Source: Butyrivibrio sp. LB2008
Lineage (GTDB): Bacteria; Bacillota; Clostridia; Lachnospirales; Lachnospiraceae
DNA: 64,000 nt
Direction of reading: 5' to 3'
NCBI RefSeq assembly: GCF_000621565.1
Contig: NZ_JHXZ01000015.1
Span: 1 to 64,000, forward strand
Shown in pieces: positions 36,516 to 45,548 of this stretch (position 1 is the stretch's first letter; the number at the start of each line of letters is the position of its first letter). Position numbers and translations under genes: made by a program. The notes beneath the pieces are model-generated. The model did not search any database. It was not told the origin of the DNA and worked only from the letters and a program-made list of their open reading frames with translations.

Positions 36516-38180
36516 ATGAAAAAGAGAGTGGTATCACTTATGCTTGCTGCTATGATGACTGTTATGGCAGTAGGATGCGGCGCTAAGTCAGACAATGGCG
36601 GAAGCGCAGCAAACGAAGGCGGAGCAGCTGATGCTTCAGCACTCGTGGATGGTAAGTTTGCAGAAACTCAGCACATTACTGTTGAGGTTTATGATCGTGG
36701 TAATGACGGCGGATCAGATCCTGTAAACAACAAGTACACAGATTACATTAAGAAGGGAATGCTTGACAAATACAACGTAGAAGTTGAGTTCGTAGCAGTT
36801 CCCCGTTGGACAGAGGTTGAGCAGATCAGTAACCTTCTTGCTGCAAACAATGCACCTGACGTATGCGTTACATATGATATCGCAACAATCGAGACTTATG
36901 GAAACATGGGCGGTATTGTTGATATGAAGGATGCGCTTGAGTCTAATAAAGACATTCTTCCTAATCTTTGGAAGCATCTCGGTGAGACAAACATTTACTG
37001 GGATCAGCATCCTGATACAGGTACCATCTGGGATATCAACGCTGTTCGTGAGAACCAGAACGATGTAAATACATTCATCAGAGAAGACTGGCTCAAGAAA
37101 CTTAACCTTGAAGTTCCTAAGACAACTGAGGAGTTCTACAACGTAATCTGCGCATTCAGAGACAATGCAGATACTCTCCTTGGAGCAGACGCATCTAAGA
37201 TGATCCCTTATTCAATCAGCTTTGATGCAGGTTACAGAGCAAAGACACTTACAATGTCATTTGCAGATCCTAAGATGACAGATAAAGAGTATTACATCAA
37301 CAGCTTTGATGACAGAGGATTCACAATCCCCGGCGTAAAAGAAGGTTTTGCACTTCTTAACAAGTGGTACAACGAAGGTCTTATCTGGAAAGATTTCGCG
37401 CTTTACGGCGCAGGAGACAAGACAGAGGATGACCTTATCAAAGCCGGCTATGTCGGAGCATTCACACATAACTGGGATTACCCTTTCAGAGACGGTGAGA
37501 ACTCAATCGAAGCTAACATCAAGAAATTCGGTGGAGACGATGCTAAGTTCATCGCTATCGATCCTTTCCAGGATAAGAACGGAACACACACAAAGTGGAT
37601 TTCAGGTCCTGTAGACCGTAAGATCTTCTTACCTGCAACAAACAAAAATGTCCTTGCATCACTTCTTTACCTTGAGTGGATCAGCACACCGGAGAACATT
37701 GAGTATCTCCAGATTGGTGATGAGGGTGTTACACACGAAGTTGGTGAAGGCGGCGTTATTTCAATCATCGCAGCTGAAGGAAATGACATTCAGAACTCAG
37801 GAATGAACATCGACTACACAATCACAACAAACGGACTTAAGCTTGTTGATCCTGAACTTACAAGCAAGTCAATTGCATACAGCTATGCAGGAATTGATCC
37901 TGCACTTGTTGAGGAAGCTGACAAGATCGCTAAGACAGACAATCGTGCAGCTAAGTCTTATCACATCGGTGCAATCGAGGCTGAGACAGGTATGGGCGAT
38001 CCTCTTTCACAGAAGAGAGACCAGATCATCGATCAGGCAATCGTTGCTCCTACAGCTGAGTTCGATAAAGTATTCGATCAGGGTATGCAGGAATACCTTT
38101 CAACAGGCGGACAGGCTATCATTGATGAAAGAAAAGCTAAATGGGAGTCTATCCACGGCGACAAAGAGAACCTTGACTGA
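36516..38180 (+). CDS. Oligosaccharide-binding lipoprotein
   Basis: 554-residue extracellular solute-binding protein. Signal peptide MKKRVVSLMLAAMMTVMAVG with lipobox cysteine at 21, then a Gly/Ser/Ala linker and a large CUT1-type binding domain typical of the LplA/YtcQ group. Probably captures (aldourono)xylo-oligosaccharides for the two permeases. Codon use is highly biased (ACA, CTT, GGA), suggesting strong expression. Ribosome site AAGGAGG. Confidence 0.9.
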   Translation: MKKRVVSLMLAAMMTVMAVGCGAKSDNGGSAANEGGAADASALVDGKFAETQHITVEVYDRGNDGGSDPVNNKYTDYIKKGMLDKYNVEVEFVAVPRWTEVEQISNLLAANNAPDVCVTYDIATIETYGNMGGIVDMKDALESNKDILPNLWKHLGETNIYWDQHPDTGTIWDINAVRENQNDVNTFIREDWLKKLNLEVPKTTEEFYNVICAFRDNADTLLGADASKMIPYSISFDAGYRAKTLTMSFADPKMTDKEYYINSFDDRGFTIPGVKEGFALLNKWYNEGLIWKDFALYGAGDKTEDDLIKAGYVGAFTHNWDYPFRDGENSIEANIKKFGGDDAKFIAIDPFQDKNGTHTKWISGPVDRKIFLPATNKNVLASLLYLEWISTPENIEYLQIGDEGVTHEVGEGGVISIIAAEGNDIQNSGMNIDYTITTNGLKLVDPELTSKSIAYSYAGIDPALVEEADKIAKTDNRAAKSYHIGAIEAETGMGDPLSQKRDQIIDQAIVAPTAEFDKVFDQGMQEYLSTGGQAIIDERKAKWESIHGDKENLD

Positions 38181-38216
38181 TAATTAAAATTATACTGTTC
38201 AAATAGCAATAACTAA

Positions 38217-38268
38217 TGAAACAGAGACAGGATGCGTGTAACTGCGCAGCCCCGTCTCTGTTTTATTT
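38217..38268 (+). terminator. Terminator after the ABC operon
   Basis: AAACAGAGAC pairs with GTCTCTGTTTT around a 25-nt interior; T-rich tail. Confidence 0.8.
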
Positions 38269-38300
38269 TGTCATAATTGCCATAAGCAAATTTCAAGATA

Positions 38301-38328
38301 AAAAAAGCATTAAATGATAGGAATTAGT
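38301..38328. promoter_or_regulatory. Second copy of the GCATTA-TGATAGGA motif
   Basis: Matches the 34551 copy over about 23 of 27 positions. Located 75 nt before the GH3 start. Confidence 0.45.
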
Positions 38329-38402
38329 GTATAGAACCTAAGTACAATGTTTATACATATTATCGGAAAAGTATAAATGAGATTAATATATGAGGTGAAT
38401 GA

Positions 38403-40523
38403 ATGGATAGAACAGAAGCAAGAAAAAGGGCCAAAGAGCTCGTGGCGAAAATGACCGTTGAAGAGAAAGCAGGTCAGCTTCGTTATGACGCACCCGCAAT
38501 TGAGAGACTTGGAGTTCCTGCTTACAACTGGTGGAACGAGGCACTCCACGGAGTTGCACGTGCAGGCACGGCAACAATGTTCCCTCAGGCAATCGGACTT
38601 GCTGCAGCATTTGATGAGGAACTCATGGGTTGCATCGGTGAGATAATCGCTGTTGAAGGACGTGCTAAGTACAATGAGCAGGCTAAGCGCGGTGACAGAG
38701 ATATTTATAAGGGACTTACATTCTGGGCTCCCAACGTAAATATCTTCAGAGATCCCAGATGGGGACGCGGACATGAGACATACGGTGAGGATCCGTTCCT
38801 TACAAGTACTCTTGCAGTTCCTTTTATCAAAGGAATGCAGGGTGACGGCGAGTACATGAAGGTTGCTGCATGTGCTAAGCATTTTGCGGTTCACTCAGGT
38901 CCCGAGGCTGAGAGACATTATTTCAATGCCAAAGCTTCTGCAAAAGATCTTGAGGAGACATATCTTCCTGCTTTTGAAGCTTGCGTAAAGGAAGCTGATG
39001 TTGAGGCGGTAATGGGCGCATATAACAGAACAAATGATGAGCCTTGTTGTGCAAATAAGCCTCTTATGGTTGATATCTTAAGAGGTAAATGGGGATTCCA
39101 GGGACATTTCGTTTCTGATTGCTGGGCAGTCAGAGATTTCCATGAGAATCACAAGGTTACGGGAACACCTGAAGAGTCTGTTAAGCTTGCTCTTGATCTT
39201 GGTTGTGACCTTAACTGCGGATGTACATATCAGAAACTTATGAACGCTTACAGAGCGGGACTTATTGATGAAGAGACTATCACAACATCTTGTGAGAGAC
39301 TGTTCACAACAAGATTCCTTCTCGGAATGTTCGATAAGACAGAATACGATGAGATTCCTTACACTGTTGTTGAGTGCAAAGAGCACCTTGAAGTAGCTCA
39401 CAAGGCAGCAAAGGAGAGTATCGTACTTCTTAAGAACGATGGTATCCTTCCTCTTGATAAGAGCAAGATTAAGACTATCGGCGTAGTAGGACCCAATGCT
39501 GATTCAAGATCTTCACTTATCGGAAACTATCACGGCGTATCATCAAGATACATCACTGTTCTTGAAGGAATTCAGGACAAAGTCGGTGATGACGTGAGAG
39601 TTCTTTATTCAGAGGGAAGCCATTTGTGGCAGGCAAATGCCAGCGCACTTTCTGATCCTAACGGAGCAGACAGAATTGCTGAGGCTCAGGCAGTTGCTGA
39701 TTATTCAGATGTAGTAGTTGTTGTAGTAGGTCTTGATGAGACACTTGAGGGCGAAGAGGGTGATACAGGTAACCAGTTCGCTTCGGGAGATAAGCTCAAT
39801 CTTAATCTTCCTATGCCTCAGAGACAGCTTATCAGCTCAGTACTTGAGTGTGGCAAGCCTACAATTGTAATAAATATGTCAGGTAGTGCAATTAACCTTA
39901 AGAGAGCAGATGATGACGCCAACGCTGTTATCCAGGCATGGTATCCCGGAGCTCTCGGAGGAAAAGATGTTGCCGATATTCTCTTCGGTGATGTTTCTCC
40001 TTCAGGAAAACTTCCTGTTACATTCTATTATTCTTCAGAAGAGCTTCCTGATTTCAGGGATTACTCAATGAAGAACAGAACATACAGATATTTCGAGGGA
40101 ACACCTCTTTATCCTTTCGGATATGGTCTTACATACGGTGACTGCGTTGTTACAGACGTAAACGTAGACATTAAGAAGGCAGCAAACGGTGAGCTGGAAG
40201 GTGCTGACGTTACAGTAACTGTTTCTAACAACGGTAAAGTAGCTACAGATGATGTTGTACAGCTCTACATCAAGGATAAGGAGTACGAACTTGCAATTCC
40301 CAACGCTTGTCTTTGCGGATTCAAGAGAGTACATGTTGAAGCAGGCAGCGAGCAGAAAGTAACAATTTCTGTTAATGCAAAGGCATTCACATCAGTTGAT
40401 AATGACGGAAACAGAAAGATCTTCTCAAAGAAGTTCGATATCTTTGCAGGAACAATGCAGCCTGACAGCCGTTCAGAAGAGCTTACGGGACACAAGTGCG
40501 TTTCTAAAGAAATTACAATCTGA
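38403..40523 (+). CDS. GH3 beta-xylosidase/beta-glucosidase
   Basis: 706 residues: GH3 N-terminal barrel (1–~330, nucleophile Asp239 in FVSDCWAV; substrate loop KHFAVHSGPE), GH3 C-terminal alpha/beta sandwich (about 340–560) and a fibronectin-III-like domain (about 600–690). The start WNEALHGVAR and FRDPRWGRGHETYGEDP resemble bacterial beta-xylosidases. No signal peptide, so cytoplasmic hydrolysis of xylo-oligosaccharides after import is likely. GH3 substrate range cannot be read from sequence alone. Confidence 0.93.
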   Translation: MDRTEARKRAKELVAKMTVEEKAGQLRYDAPAIERLGVPAYNWWNEALHGVARAGTATMFPQAIGLAAAFDEELMGCIGEIIAVEGRAKYNEQAKRGDRDIYKGLTFWAPNVNIFRDPRWGRGHETYGEDPFLTSTLAVPFIKGMQGDGEYMKVAACAKHFAVHSGPEAERHYFNAKASAKDLEETYLPAFEACVKEADVEAVMGAYNRTNDEPCCANKPLMVDILRGKWGFQGHFVSDCWAVRDFHENHKVTGTPEESVKLALDLGCDLNCGCTYQKLMNAYRAGLIDEETITTSCERLFTTRFLLGMFDKTEYDEIPYTVVECKEHLEVAHKAAKESIVLLKNDGILPLDKSKIKTIGVVGPNADSRSSLIGNYHGVSSRYITVLEGIQDKVGDDVRVLYSEGSHLWQANASALSDPNGADRIAEAQAVADYSDVVVVVVGLDETLEGEEGDTGNQFASGDKLNLNLPMPQRQLISSVLECGKPTIVINMSGSAINLKRADDDANAVIQAWYPGALGGKDVADILFGDVSPSGKLPVTFYYSSEELPDFRDYSMKNRTYRYFEGTPLYPFGYGLTYGDCVVTDVNVDIKKAANGELEGADVTVTVSNNGKVATDDVVQLYIKDKEYELAIPNACLCGFKRVHVEAGSEQKVTISVNAKAFTSVDNDGNRKIFSKKFDIFAGTMQPDSRSEELTGHKCVSKEITI

Positions 40524-40663
40524 TACAAAATGTTTATTATACGAAGAGCTTGTAAAAGTGTATAATAAAAAAAGGCAGTTCTTTATGGGAACCGACTCGA
40601 TAATAAAAAATCGTCAATTTTTTATGAGCGGTTTACATTGATATAAAGAAAAATGAAGGTATA

Positions 40664-40675
40664 GCGCTTAAGCGC
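40664..40675. promoter_or_regulatory. 12-bp perfect palindrome beside the isomerase ribosome site
   Basis: GCGCTTAAGCGC lies 17 nt before the ATG, just upstream of AAAGGGG. Possible operator or ribosome-site stem. Confidence 0.4.
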
Positions 40676-40692
40676 AAAGAAAGGGGATTTCT

Positions 40693-42171
40693 ATGATTAA
40701 TATACCAGAGGTAAAAATCGGACTGGTTGCAGTCAGCCGTGACTGTTTCCCTGCATCACTTGCAGTGAACAGAAGAAAAGCCGTTATGGAGGCTTACAAA
40801 AAGAACTTTAATGATAAGGACGTATATGAGTGTCCTATCTGCATTATCGAGAGCGAGATCGACATGGTAAATGCTCTTGAGGATATCAAGAAAGCAGGAT
40901 GTAACGCTCTTTGCGTATATCTTGGAAACTTCGGACCTGAAATTTCAGAGACACTTCTTGCTAAGCACTTTGATGGACCTATCATGTTCTGTGCTGCGGC
41001 AGAGGAGTCACAGAATGATCTTATCGACGGAAGAGGAGATGCTTACTGCGGAATGCTTAACGCAAGCTACAACCTCCACCTTCGTAATGTAAAAGCATAT
41101 ATTCCTGAGTATCCTGTTGGAACAGCAGAAGGATGCGCTAAGATGATCAACGAGTTCGTGCCTATCGCAAGAGCAATCGCAGGACTTCGTGATCTCAAGA
41201 TCATTAGCTTTGGTCCCAGACCTATGAACTTCCTTGCTTGTAACGCACCTATTCAGCAGATCTATAACCTTGGTGCAGAGATTGAAGAGAACTCAGAGCT
41301 TGACCTCTTCGAGAGCTTCAACAAGCACGCAGGCGACAAGAGAATTCCTGATGTTGTTAAGGACATGGAGAAAGATCTTGGCGCAGGTAACAAGAAGCCT
41401 GAAATCCTTGAGAAGCTTGCTCAGTATGAGCTTACACTTCTTGATTGGGTTGAGGAGCACAGAGGTTACAAGAAGTATGTAGCAATCGCTGGAAAGTGCT
41501 GGCCTGCATTCCAGACTCAGTTTGGATTCGTTCCTTGCTATGTAAACTCAAGACTTACAGGTCGCGGAATTCCTGTATCTTGTGAGGTAGATATCTACGG
41601 AGCAATCAGTGAGTTCATCGGAACTTGCGTAAGTAACGATTCAGTTACTCTTCTTGATATCAACAACTCAGTTCCTGAGGATATGTACAACGAGAGCATC
41701 AAGGGCAAGTTCGATTACAAGCACACAGATACATTCATGGGCTTCCACTGTGGAAATACATGCACAGGCAAGCTTTCAAGCTGCGAGATGAAGTTCCAGA
41801 GAATTATGGCTAGAAACCTTCCTGAAGAAGTTACACAGGGAACTCTTGAAGGTGACATCATGCCCGGAAATATCACATTCTTCAGACTTCAGAGCACATC
41901 AGACAATCACCTTCGCACATACGTTGCAGAGGGAGAGGTTCTTCCTGTTGCTACTAAGTCATTCGGTGGTATCGGTGTATTCGCTATTCCTGAGATGGGC
42001 AGATTCTACAGACACGTACTTATCGAGGGCAACTTCCCTCACCACGGCGCTGTAGCATTCGGTCACTTCGGAAAGGCTCTCTATGAGGTATTCAAGTACA
42101 TCGGAGCAGAGACAATCGGCTACAACCAGCCTGCATCTCTTCCTTACCCTACAGAGAATCCTTTCGCTTAA
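40693..42171 (+). CDS. L-fucose/L-arabinose isomerase-family protein
   Basis: 492-residue protein of the fucose/arabinose isomerase superfamily. It starts KIGLVAVSRDCFPASLAVNR, followed by alternating Rossmann-like segments. The candidate metal/active-site region is in CEVDIYGAISEFIGT and FMGFHCGNTCTGKL. It ends with FPHHGAVAFGHFGKALYEVF. The substrate is not clear: it is neither typical AraA nor FucI. In this locus it could isomerise xylose or another xylan pentose, notable because xylA next door is only a remnant. Strong codon bias. Confidence 0.8.
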   Translation: MINIPEVKIGLVAVSRDCFPASLAVNRRKAVMEAYKKNFNDKDVYECPICIIESEIDMVNALEDIKKAGCNALCVYLGNFGPEISETLLAKHFDGPIMFCAAAEESQNDLIDGRGDAYCGMLNASYNLHLRNVKAYIPEYPVGTAEGCAKMINEFVPIARAIAGLRDLKIISFGPRPMNFLACNAPIQQIYNLGAEIEENSELDLFESFNKHAGDKRIPDVVKDMEKDLGAGNKKPEILEKLAQYELTLLDWVEEHRGYKKYVAIAGKCWPAFQTQFGFVPCYVNSRLTGRGIPVSCEVDIYGAISEFIGTCVSNDSVTLLDINNSVPEDMYNESIKGKFDYKHTDTFMGFHCGNTCTGKLSSCEMKFQRIMARNLPEEVTQGTLEGDIMPGNITFFRLQSTSDNHLRTYVAEGEVLPVATKSFGGIGVFAIPEMGRFYRHVLIEGNFPHHGAVAFGHFGKALYEVFKYIGAETIGYNQPASLPYPTENPFA

Positions 42172-42213
42172 TCTATAGAGATTGAATAAGAATCGCGCGT
42201 AAGCGTATAAAAC

Positions 42214-42253
42214 AGAAGCCTTAGCTCTTTAACGGAGCTGAGGCTTCTTAAAT
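42214..42253. terminator. Bidirectional terminator
   Basis: AGAAGCCTTAGCTC pairs with GAGCTGAGGCTTCT (one mismatch), 7-nt loop. Confidence 0.75.
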
Positions 42254-42278
42254 TTATACGAGAAATACTTTTATTGCA

Positions 42279-42518
42279 TTATCCTTTGAAAAGAACGTTG
42301 TTCACAACACTCTCAAGGTATTCCTGTCTTCCTGAGATAGGAAGCTTAGGAGCTTTCATGTTAAGGGCATAGTCTGAGAGTTCTTTAAGATCTACGCTGT
42401 TATCACGGATCTTTTTACCGATTCCGGATTCGAAGCTCTGATAACGCTCTTTGATGAAATCATCGATACGTCCGTCTTCGATAAGCTCGGCTGCTTTAAG
42501 GATGATCTTAAAGTAACT
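42279..42518 (-). pseudogene. xylA: Xylose isomerase (xylA) C-terminal remnant
   Basis: A 79-codon frame without a start codon encodes ..AAELIEDGRIDDFIKERYQS, FESGIGKKIRDNSVDLKELS and SGRQEYLESVVNNVLFKG. This matches the end of class II xylose isomerases (compare E. coli AAKMIEDGELD..RYSGW..SGRQEQLENLVN). The catalytic barrel is missing. The frame opens after a stop and overlaps the last 11 nt of the phosphoglycerate-mutase-like gene, so a deletion or recombination seems to have joined the two. If a full xylA exists elsewhere, this is a dead copy. Confidence 0.85.
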
Positions 42519-43056
42519 TCACCAATTCGCAGTTCCCCATTAGGTTGTCCCAGAAGCCTGCGAGAGGAGTATTCTTTACGTGTGAGATAATGCTGCATCC
42601 CAGTGCGCCGTGGCAGACAATAAGTACAGACTTTCCTTCATTGTGCAGAGGATAAGCAATCTCGTTTAGGAAAGAGAGAGTTCTTTTGCCCAATTCCTCG
42701 AAACTCTCGGCACCGCCGACAGAAACGTAGTTAACGGGATCGACAAACAGGTTGTTTATAGGACACTCGGGATTATTGAAATATCCGACTGTTCCTTCAA
42801 ATTCTCCAAAAGACATTTCTTTGAGACGCTCATCAAGCACGATCGGAGTGCCGGTTCCTTCAAGAAACAGCTCTGCAGTCTCTTTTGCCCTTACAAGAGG
42901 GGAAGAGTAACAGATGTCAAACGATATTTCTTTGTATTTATCATGAGCTTTGCGAGCAATTGATACTCCTTCTTCGTTGAGAGGGATGTCAACGCTCCCC
43001 TGAAGCTTTTCCATTTTATTCCAATTTGTCTTTCCATGTCTCATAATATATAGCAT
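42508..43056 (-). CDS. Histidine phosphatase (phosphoglycerate mutase-like)
   Basis: 182 residues. RHG motif MRHGKTNW with the phospho-histidine, LVRAKETAELF, and second histidine in VLIVCHGALG. Ends GNCELVKLL as intact relatives do. Such proteins dephosphorylate sugar phosphates or other small phosphates; the precise substrate is unknown. Its stop lies within the xylA remnant. Confidence 0.88.
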   Translation of the reverse strand: MLYIMRHGKTNWNKMEKLQGSVDIPLNEEGVSIARKAHDKYKEISFDICYSSPLVRAKETAELFLEGTGTPIVLDERLKEMSFGEFEGTVGYFNNPECPINNLFVDPVNYVSVGGAESFEELGKRTLSFLNEIAYPLHNEGKSVLIVCHGALGCSIISHVKNTPLAGFWDNLMGNCELVKLL

Positions 43057-43131
43057 TTCGAAAACCTCGCATAAAAATAGTGAACTTTATTATATCACAA
43101 TAAAAGACAACAAAAAGTTAACAATAGAAAT

Positions 43132-43160
43132 TTGAATATTTGGCCGATATCGGTTATAAT
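43132..43160 (+). promoter_or_regulatory. Promoter with palindromic operator
   Basis: TTGAAT, 17-nt spacer, TATAAT. The spacer contains the perfect palindrome CCGATATCGG (43144–43153), where a repressor would block polymerase. It precedes the small lipoprotein gene. Confidence 0.55.
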
Positions 43161-43231
43161 TCAAACATGATGTAACACAGAAATTAACAAAGAAAAAAGA
43201 AGTACGTGGGGGTACATAGAAAGGAGACTAT

Positions 43232-43432
43232 ATGAAAAAGAGAACACTTAGTATTATTTTTGGGGTATTGACAGCGGTTGCGTTGACTACAGGATGCGGC
43301 GGAGCTTCAGGCTCAGATGATTTTGAGGCAGATGAGGCCATTGAAGAAGAGGTTAGCATGGAGCAGGATGGTCTTACAGAGACAGGTGATGTTTCAATGG
43401 ATACCGAAGCTGAAGAAACAGTTGCAGAATAA
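43232..43432 (+). CDS. Small acidic lipoprotein
   Basis: 66 residues: signal peptide MKKRTLSIIFGVLTAVALTT, lipobox cysteine at 22, then a ~44-residue mature peptide composed largely of Glu, Asp, Ser, Thr and Ala. Probably anchored in the outer leaflet of the membrane; no fold or function is recognisable. Own promoter, good ribosome site (AAAGGAG), own terminator. Confidence 0.75.
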   Translation: MKKRTLSIIFGVLTAVALTTGCGGASGSDDFEADEAIEEEVSMEQDGLTETGDVSMDTEAEETVAE

Positions 43433-43471
43433 TATAAACAGGAAATTACACATACTGTGTGTATAAATATA

Positions 43472-43512
43472 GAATCGCTCGATGGCAGAAAACATCGAGC
43501 GATTCATTTTTT
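43472..43512. terminator. Bidirectional terminator
   Basis: GAATCGCTCGATG pairs perfectly with CATCGAGCGATTC, followed by ATTTTTTC. Confidence 0.85.
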
Positions 43513-45149
43513 CAGGAATTCTTTTCACCATCTTTAAAAAAGTTGGTGTCAGATACGTAACATGCAAGCCATCTTGTCTCACCGACATATTCATATTCGT
43601 CTGCGATATGCTCCGGAACATAGTCTGTAAGCTTGTTGTAGTAGGGAATGGCTATTACATTTTTGTCCCCGTAATAATCAAAGTCTTTTTCATCTTTATA
43701 ATAATTGATCTCAAGTGTAATACTCTCATCCTCGCTGTTGTAGCAGGCATAATTCTTGCTGTCATCAACTGCTTTGCACATGAGCGCCGTGTCCTTGTCG
43801 TCGGCGATAAAAACGGTATCGACATCGAGTGTGGAGAAGTAGTCCGTCATATCGACGATGTAATCTTTGTCCATCAGGTTGTCGTTTGTGACCTTGAAGT
43901 TACCGACAAGCATATATGAGCATGCAAGGAGAACAAGCGACATTATCGGCATGATCTGCTTGTTGTTGTGAGTGGCAAGGTACCTGTTAAGCATGATTCC
44001 CATTCCGGTCAAAAGAATCGGTATACCCACGAAGAGGTATCTGTAAGGGATGAAGTTATTACCGGCACGCATGTCACAAACAATCAGGATCAACATGTTA
44101 AAAAGTATTACCGAGAAGAATGATACATAATAGTTGTAATTATCTGCTCCGCGAAGCCACTTATATATAACAAGCGCAGTGACAATAAACATCGCGATCA
44201 CAAAGGCTATCTTTAACAGGTAGAACAGTCCCATCTTAGAGAATAAAGGTACACTTCCGGTAAAAAGAATTCCGAATGCCTGAAATACTCCGACAAATAC
44301 ATCTTTCATATTGTCCCAGAAATTCTCAATCTTTATAAATGATGATGAAGGAGAGTGACCTGTGTAGATCAGTTTATATGTAAATATTCCCATGGTGGCA
44401 AAGATGCCGCTCATTGCCCAGACCGGAAATACGCTTTCTGTAAAGGCATATCTTTTTTTCCACAGAGAAAAGATGTTGATAAACAGTATCGGAACTACGC
44501 CGCATACAACGGTGTATATTCCTGTGGAAGCGCATGTCACAAACAGTAGTGACAAATATATAAATAGGAAAGAAATTCTTTTCCATTTGCTGAAACAATC
44601 GGCAAACTTACCGTCGTCAAACGCTATAAGGCATAGCACAAGCATGATCGGTACAAGAGCCTTAATGCTGTAATTGGCATGTGCAAAGAACAGCATCTTG
44701 AAATAATCAAGCCAGTCGTAATTATACGGTGTTATTATGACGGCAAGCGTGAGAAATCTTACGCCGATACGCACATGGAGCGCTGTCAGGATGTTCCATA
44801 TCGCGTAAATATATATGAAAACGATCAAAAGATCGGATAAGCCTACCGATAAGAACTCATTACCGGTAAGTGCATAGAACGGAACTGCAAAAAGCAGAGT
44901 CGAGTCGAATTCCATGCTTGTTGTCGCAACCCAGTTCGGGAGGACAAGACTTCCTTTATTAACGATTTCTCTTAGATGATATACAACTGTTGCAAAATCA
45001 GGATCAAGCGAGAGGCGAAGGTCAGATAAGTTAAAGTAGAAGATACCTGACATATTGATCGTGAAAAGTATCATCGCCCCAATTTCCCATAAGCGCATTT
45101 CCTTTATTCTTTGATATATTGTTTTAAAGTAATTCCCCAAGTAGTTCAT
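43512..45149 (-). CDS. Large polytopic membrane protein, GT-C glycosyltransferase-like
   Basis: 545 residues with about 10–12 hydrophobic helices and a C-terminal soluble part of about 120 residues. The first outside loop carries acidic residues (LRLSLDPDFATVVYHL), as in GT-C enzymes, which use lipid-linked sugars. No diagnostic motif of a named family is visible, so the call is by topology. Its start overlaps the stop of a short upstream frame (ATGA), whose reality is doubtful. Confidence 0.6.
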   Translation of the reverse strand: MNYLGNYFKTIYQRIKEMRLWEIGAMILFTINMSGIFYFNLSDLRLSLDPDFATVVYHLREIVNKGSLVLPNWVATTSMEFDSTLLFAVPFYALTGNEFLSVGLSDLLIVFIYIYAIWNILTALHVRIGVRFLTLAVIITPYNYDWLDYFKMLFFAHANYSIKALVPIMLVLCLIAFDDGKFADCFSKWKRISFLFIYLSLLFVTCASTGIYTVVCGVVPILFINIFSLWKKRYAFTESVFPVWAMSGIFATMGIFTYKLIYTGHSPSSSFIKIENFWDNMKDVFVGVFQAFGILFTGSVPLFSKMGLFYLLKIAFVIAMFIVTALVIYKWLRGADNYNYYVSFFSVILFNMLILIVCDMRAGNNFIPYRYLFVGIPILLTGMGIMLNRYLATHNNKQIMPIMSLVLLACSYMLVGNFKVTNDNLMDKDYIVDMTDYFSTLDVDTVFIADDKDTALMCKAVDDSKNYACYNSEDESITLEINYYKDEKDFDYYGDKNVIAIPYYNKLTDYVPEHIADEYEYVGETRWLACYVSDTNFFKDGEKNS

Positions 45150-45463
45150 TTATGTCTCATTTCTTTATGTCTGAATTGTGTTGATACTATTAATACTATC
45201 AGCATGATCAAAAAAGTGCCTAGTCGCGTTGTTGCTTTGGTTACTCTCTTTTCTGTGTCGTATCTCTTTTGTTCTGATAAATAAGAGGCCTCTTTACTCT
45301 ATCTGGCATAGTACGACTGTAGTACTACGATAGGCATAGTAACACATGAAATTTATGATGTCAACAAACAAAGTGTGAAAAACTTTTTTTTGTATCAGAA
45401 ATATTCTGATGCCTGTATTTTTTGTATTAGATGTTAATAATGTGTAAATATGCCCATTTTGCA
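45150..45463. other. Gene-poor intergenic stretch
   Basis: About 310 nt between divergent genes. It contains the palindrome GTAGTACTAC near 45312 and A/T-rich DNA, with no convincing gene. On the minus strand a ~55-codon frame with one hydrophobic stretch runs up to the membrane protein gene but lacks a start. Confidence 0.5.
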
Positions 45464-45493
45464 TTGACCTGGGCAAGAGTTTACTAATATAAT
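45464..45493 (+). promoter_or_regulatory. Sigma-A-type promoter of the lysozyme gene
   Basis: TTGACC, 18-nt spacer, TATAAT, 55 nt before the ATG. Confidence 0.7.
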
Positions 45494-45548
45494 TAGAACG
45501 TTAAGTATGTGATTAAATGCGATAAAAAAATGGGAGCGAGGTATTATA

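Noticed and set aside
43482-43919. 145-codon open frame opposite the membrane protein gene
   Set aside because: Starts inside a terminator stem and has no ribosome site.
45150-45320. Small membrane protein gene upstream of, and overlapping, the GT-C-like gene (ATGA)
   Set aside because: A ~55-codon frame with one hydrophobic stretch exists, but it lacks a start codon and ribosome site.
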